From positions 4,154,001 through 4,218,000 of the forward strand of contig OZ244795.1 of NCBI GenBank assembly GCA_965219925.1: DNA of 64,000 nucleotides, read 5' to 3'. Every line of letters starts with the position of its first letter. Position 1 is the first letter of the stretch. The stretch is from Bin87 sp965219925 (GTDB lineage: Bacteria; Chloroflexota; Dehalococcoidia; Lucifugimonadales; UBA3495). The notes under the pieces were generated by a model. The model was not told where the DNA came from, ran no database searches, and worked only from the letters and a program-made list of their open reading frames with translations. A program made the position numbers and the translations under genes. Shown here piece by piece: positions 62,490 through 64,000 of the stretch.

Positions 62490-63257
62490 ATGATAACTAG
62501 GAATACTTGGACCCGCCAGCAATTGCTGGTGGCGTTCGCCATGTATTGCCGGATGCCGTTTGGTAAGATTAGCTCGCGGCATCCTGATATTATTCGGGTC
62601 GCGACGGATATAGGCCGGACGCCGGCGGCTCTTTCGATGAAGATGGGGAACATCGCCAGCCTTGACCCGGCGATTACTTCAACGGGGCGCAGTGGGTTGC
62701 GGGCCGCTTCGGCCAATGATAGGGCGATGTGGGAAGAGATGAACAGTGATTGGGAGCGGTTTGCGGTTGAGTGCGAACAAGCTCTGATGGAAATAGAGGC
62801 CATTCCAGAACCTGTCGACGACGGAATACCAGATTATGATGTTTTACCCGTTGGCGAAGACCGGATTGTGCAAGCGACTACCCGCATGGGGCAGAGATTC
62901 TTCCGGGCAGCGGTCTTGAGCGCATACAATGAACAATGCTGCATCACCGGGCTTACAATTCCCAAGTTGCTCATAGCAAGCCATATTGTCCCTTGGCGTC
63001 ATGATATCGCCAACAGGACGAATCCCCAGAACGGCCTATTGCTGTCTGCGCTGCACGATAGGGCATTCGATGCTGGCTTACTTACCATCAATGACGATAT
63101 GACCGTCCGAGTGTCCCGTGAGAGTATCGTAGCCGCTGGCGAATTTTTCTCAACTGCTATTGGTCATTACGACGGCCGGCCGATTTCTCTACCGGAAAAA
63201 TTTGCGCCCGATCAAGAGTTTCTCGCCTACCATCGGGAGCGCATCTTCCAAGGGTGA
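62490..63257 (+). CDS. HNH endonuclease
   Basis: This 255-residue protein has an N-terminal helical domain (RQQLLVAFAMYCRMPFGKISSRHPDIIRVATDIGRTPAALSMKMGN), typical of a family of restriction-like HNH proteins. The nuclease part has CCITGLTIPKLLIASHIVPWRHD, NPQNGLLLSALHDRAFD with the HNH residues, and a C-terminal tail FLAYHRERIFQG. The start is the ATG at 62490. A shorter copy of its tail is at 57446-57568. Confidence 0.85.
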   Translation: MITRNTWTRQQLLVAFAMYCRMPFGKISSRHPDIIRVATDIGRTPAALSMKMGNIASLDPAITSTGRSGLRAASANDRAMWEEMNSDWERFAVECEQALMEIEAIPEPVDDGIPDYDVLPVGEDRIVQATTRMGQRFFRAAVLSAYNEQCCITGLTIPKLLIASHIVPWRHDIANRTNPQNGLLLSALHDRAFDAGLLTINDDMTVRVSRESIVAAGEFFSTAIGHYDGRPISLPEKFAPDQEFLAYHRERIFQG

Positions 63258-63264
63258 GTAGCAG

Positions 63265-63588
63265 TTGACGACGCGCGTCCGCAAGTTGCCCGGCGCACCC
63301 GACTTGGTGCTCCGACGCTACAATGCTGTCGTGTTGGTGCAGGGTTGCTTCTGGCACGGGCACGATTGCCGCAAGGGGCAGAGTCAGCCGGCTACCAATC
63401 AGGAATTTTGGAATCGGAAACTGGACGGCAATCTTGCCCGCGACGCTGCCAATCGCACCAAACTCCGGGCACTAGGCTGGGCGGTGTTCGTAGTTTGGGA
63501 ATGCCGCTTACGTGAAGATACTGATGCTTTGCTAACGCACCTGCGGATAATGCGGTCCAGCAGCAGCTGGGACGGCGGCGGCGGGTAG
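63265..63588 (+). CDS. Very-short-patch-repair-type endonuclease (Vsr), N-terminally truncated
   Basis: This 107-residue protein begins RKLPGAPDLVLRRYNAVVLVQGCFWHGHDCRKG, the core of Vsr that nicks T:G mismatches, followed by FWNRKLDGNLARDAANRTKLRALGWAVFVVWECRL. The aspartate in GAPDLVL and the GCFWHGHDC zinc/active region are present. The first 40 or so residues of normal Vsr (the MSRIRGKDT part) are missing; the start is TTG at 63265, right after the HNH gene. It may be a truncated copy. No cytosine methyltransferase is in the window. Confidence 0.8.
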   Translation: MTTRVRKLPGAPDLVLRRYNAVVLVQGCFWHGHDCRKGQSQPATNQEFWNRKLDGNLARDAANRTKLRALGWAVFVVWECRLREDTDALLTHLRIMRSSSSWDGGGG

Positions 63589-63765
63589 TGGCCGTCGGCT
63601 TGTTATGTGCTAACTGCAATATGGGTATCGGTAAATTCGACCACAACTCGCAATTGCTGCTATCGGCTACAGCGTACCTTGAGAAATGGAGCGGCTCAGC
63701 CATCTCATCAGCGTAGTTCGGATTTTGCTATGATCGGCACTCAGAAGGAAGAAAGGAGTTCCATA

Positions 63766-64000
63766 ATGGCACTTGCTAAAAACGACATTGAGCGCCTGAC
63801 GCTGGACGACTTGCTCGAAGCCATCAACCCGTCACCGCCTTCTTTGGAGGAGCGCTTGCGGCGCGCCCTCGCCGGCACCATTAAGCATTGGCAGAACGGC
63901 CATCTCACCGACGAACAGGCCGAAACCATTATAAGGGCGATAGTCGCTACCAGTGTCAATCGCCAGATGAATGAAATGGTGAACGACTTTTTCGCTCCGC
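63766..64000 (+). CDS. N-terminal part of an unknown protein (runs off the window)
   Basis: The ATG at 63766 follows GAAAGGAG. The frame is open for 78 codons to the window edge. The product is helical (NDIERLTLDDLLEAIN, SLEERLRRALAGTIKHWQNG, LTDEQAETIIRAIVATSVNRQMNEM). No family is recognised; it resembles small helical accessory proteins next to HNH/type-I-like genes, but this is weak. Confidence 0.6.
   Translation, partial: MALAKNDIERLTLDDLLEAINPSPPSLEERLRRALAGTIKHWQNGHLTDEQAETIIRAIVATSVNRQMNEMVNDFFAP

Overview
The window is bacterial, GC-rich and gene-dense. It looks like a Chloroflexota/Dehalococcoidia-type (SAR202-like) genome. That is an inference from gene content (LLM-class flavin oxidoreductase, TcuA-like flavoprotein, TPP-dependent enzyme, tartrate/isopropylmalate-type dehydrogenase, two ammonium transporters with two glutamine synthetases) and from many dispersed palindromic repeats of the 'GTCATTGCGAG...GTGGCAATCTCG' type. 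No rRNA or other phylogenetic marker is present, so the assignment is tentative.

Layout. 0-6 kb: a tartrate/isopropylmalate-type dehydrogenase, a two-gene SMC/OLD-like ATPase plus TOPRIM-like pair whose ATPase is split by an IS66 element (8-bp target duplication CGTTAGCG), a small MITE, and a sulfurtransferase. 6-13.7 kb: nitrogen assimilation (amt, amt, glnA-beta type, hicBA, a 16-codon leader ORF, glnA-alpha type). Both amt genes are preceded by arrays of GTNAC/GNAAC half-sites repeated every 11 bp, as expected of a GlnR-like regulator. 13.8-30.4 kb: mostly chromosomal metabolism (queuosine-precursor transporter, a second hicAB, esterase, ICL/PEPM lyase, DCC protein, EamA exporter, Lrp regulator, 7Fe ferredoxin, aconitase, a GNAT-aminotransferase fusion, VOC protein, NadB). 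It also holds a GxxExxY nuclease gene bracketed by inverted ACAGGAT repeats and an IS5/IS427-type element beside a DUF3800 remnant.

30.9-37.7 kb and 47.4-50.4 kb hold two blocks of apparently intact HK97-type virion genes: prohead protease, capsid, connector, small tail-like protein and large tail/hub protein in the first; Zn-ribbon protein, terminase large subunit and portal in the second. They are separated by about 10 kb of unrelated genes (TcuA-like flavoprotein, an ATPase/Cys-rich/wHTH operon, Uma2, two MFS transporters). The blocks are flanked by dispersed repeats, and no integrase, repressor or lysis gene is visible. This could be a dispersed gene-transfer-agent-like system or a prophage rearranged through repeats.

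51-64 kb: an LLM oxidoreductase, tRNA-Gly and an alpha/beta hydrolase, then a decaying defence/mobile island. It holds a frameshifted Zn-finger/DNA methyltransferase, a 4-TM protein plus DGQHR (DndB-like) operon, an unknown gene plus 4-TM operon, HNH endonuclease, a 5'-truncated Vsr, and a Doc toxin with a nonsense codon. It also holds three gene 3'-end fragments in a row and two identical 146-bp MITEs, each inserted in frame in a separate 4-TM operon. Conceptual excision of each MITE, leaving one TA, restores the reading frame.
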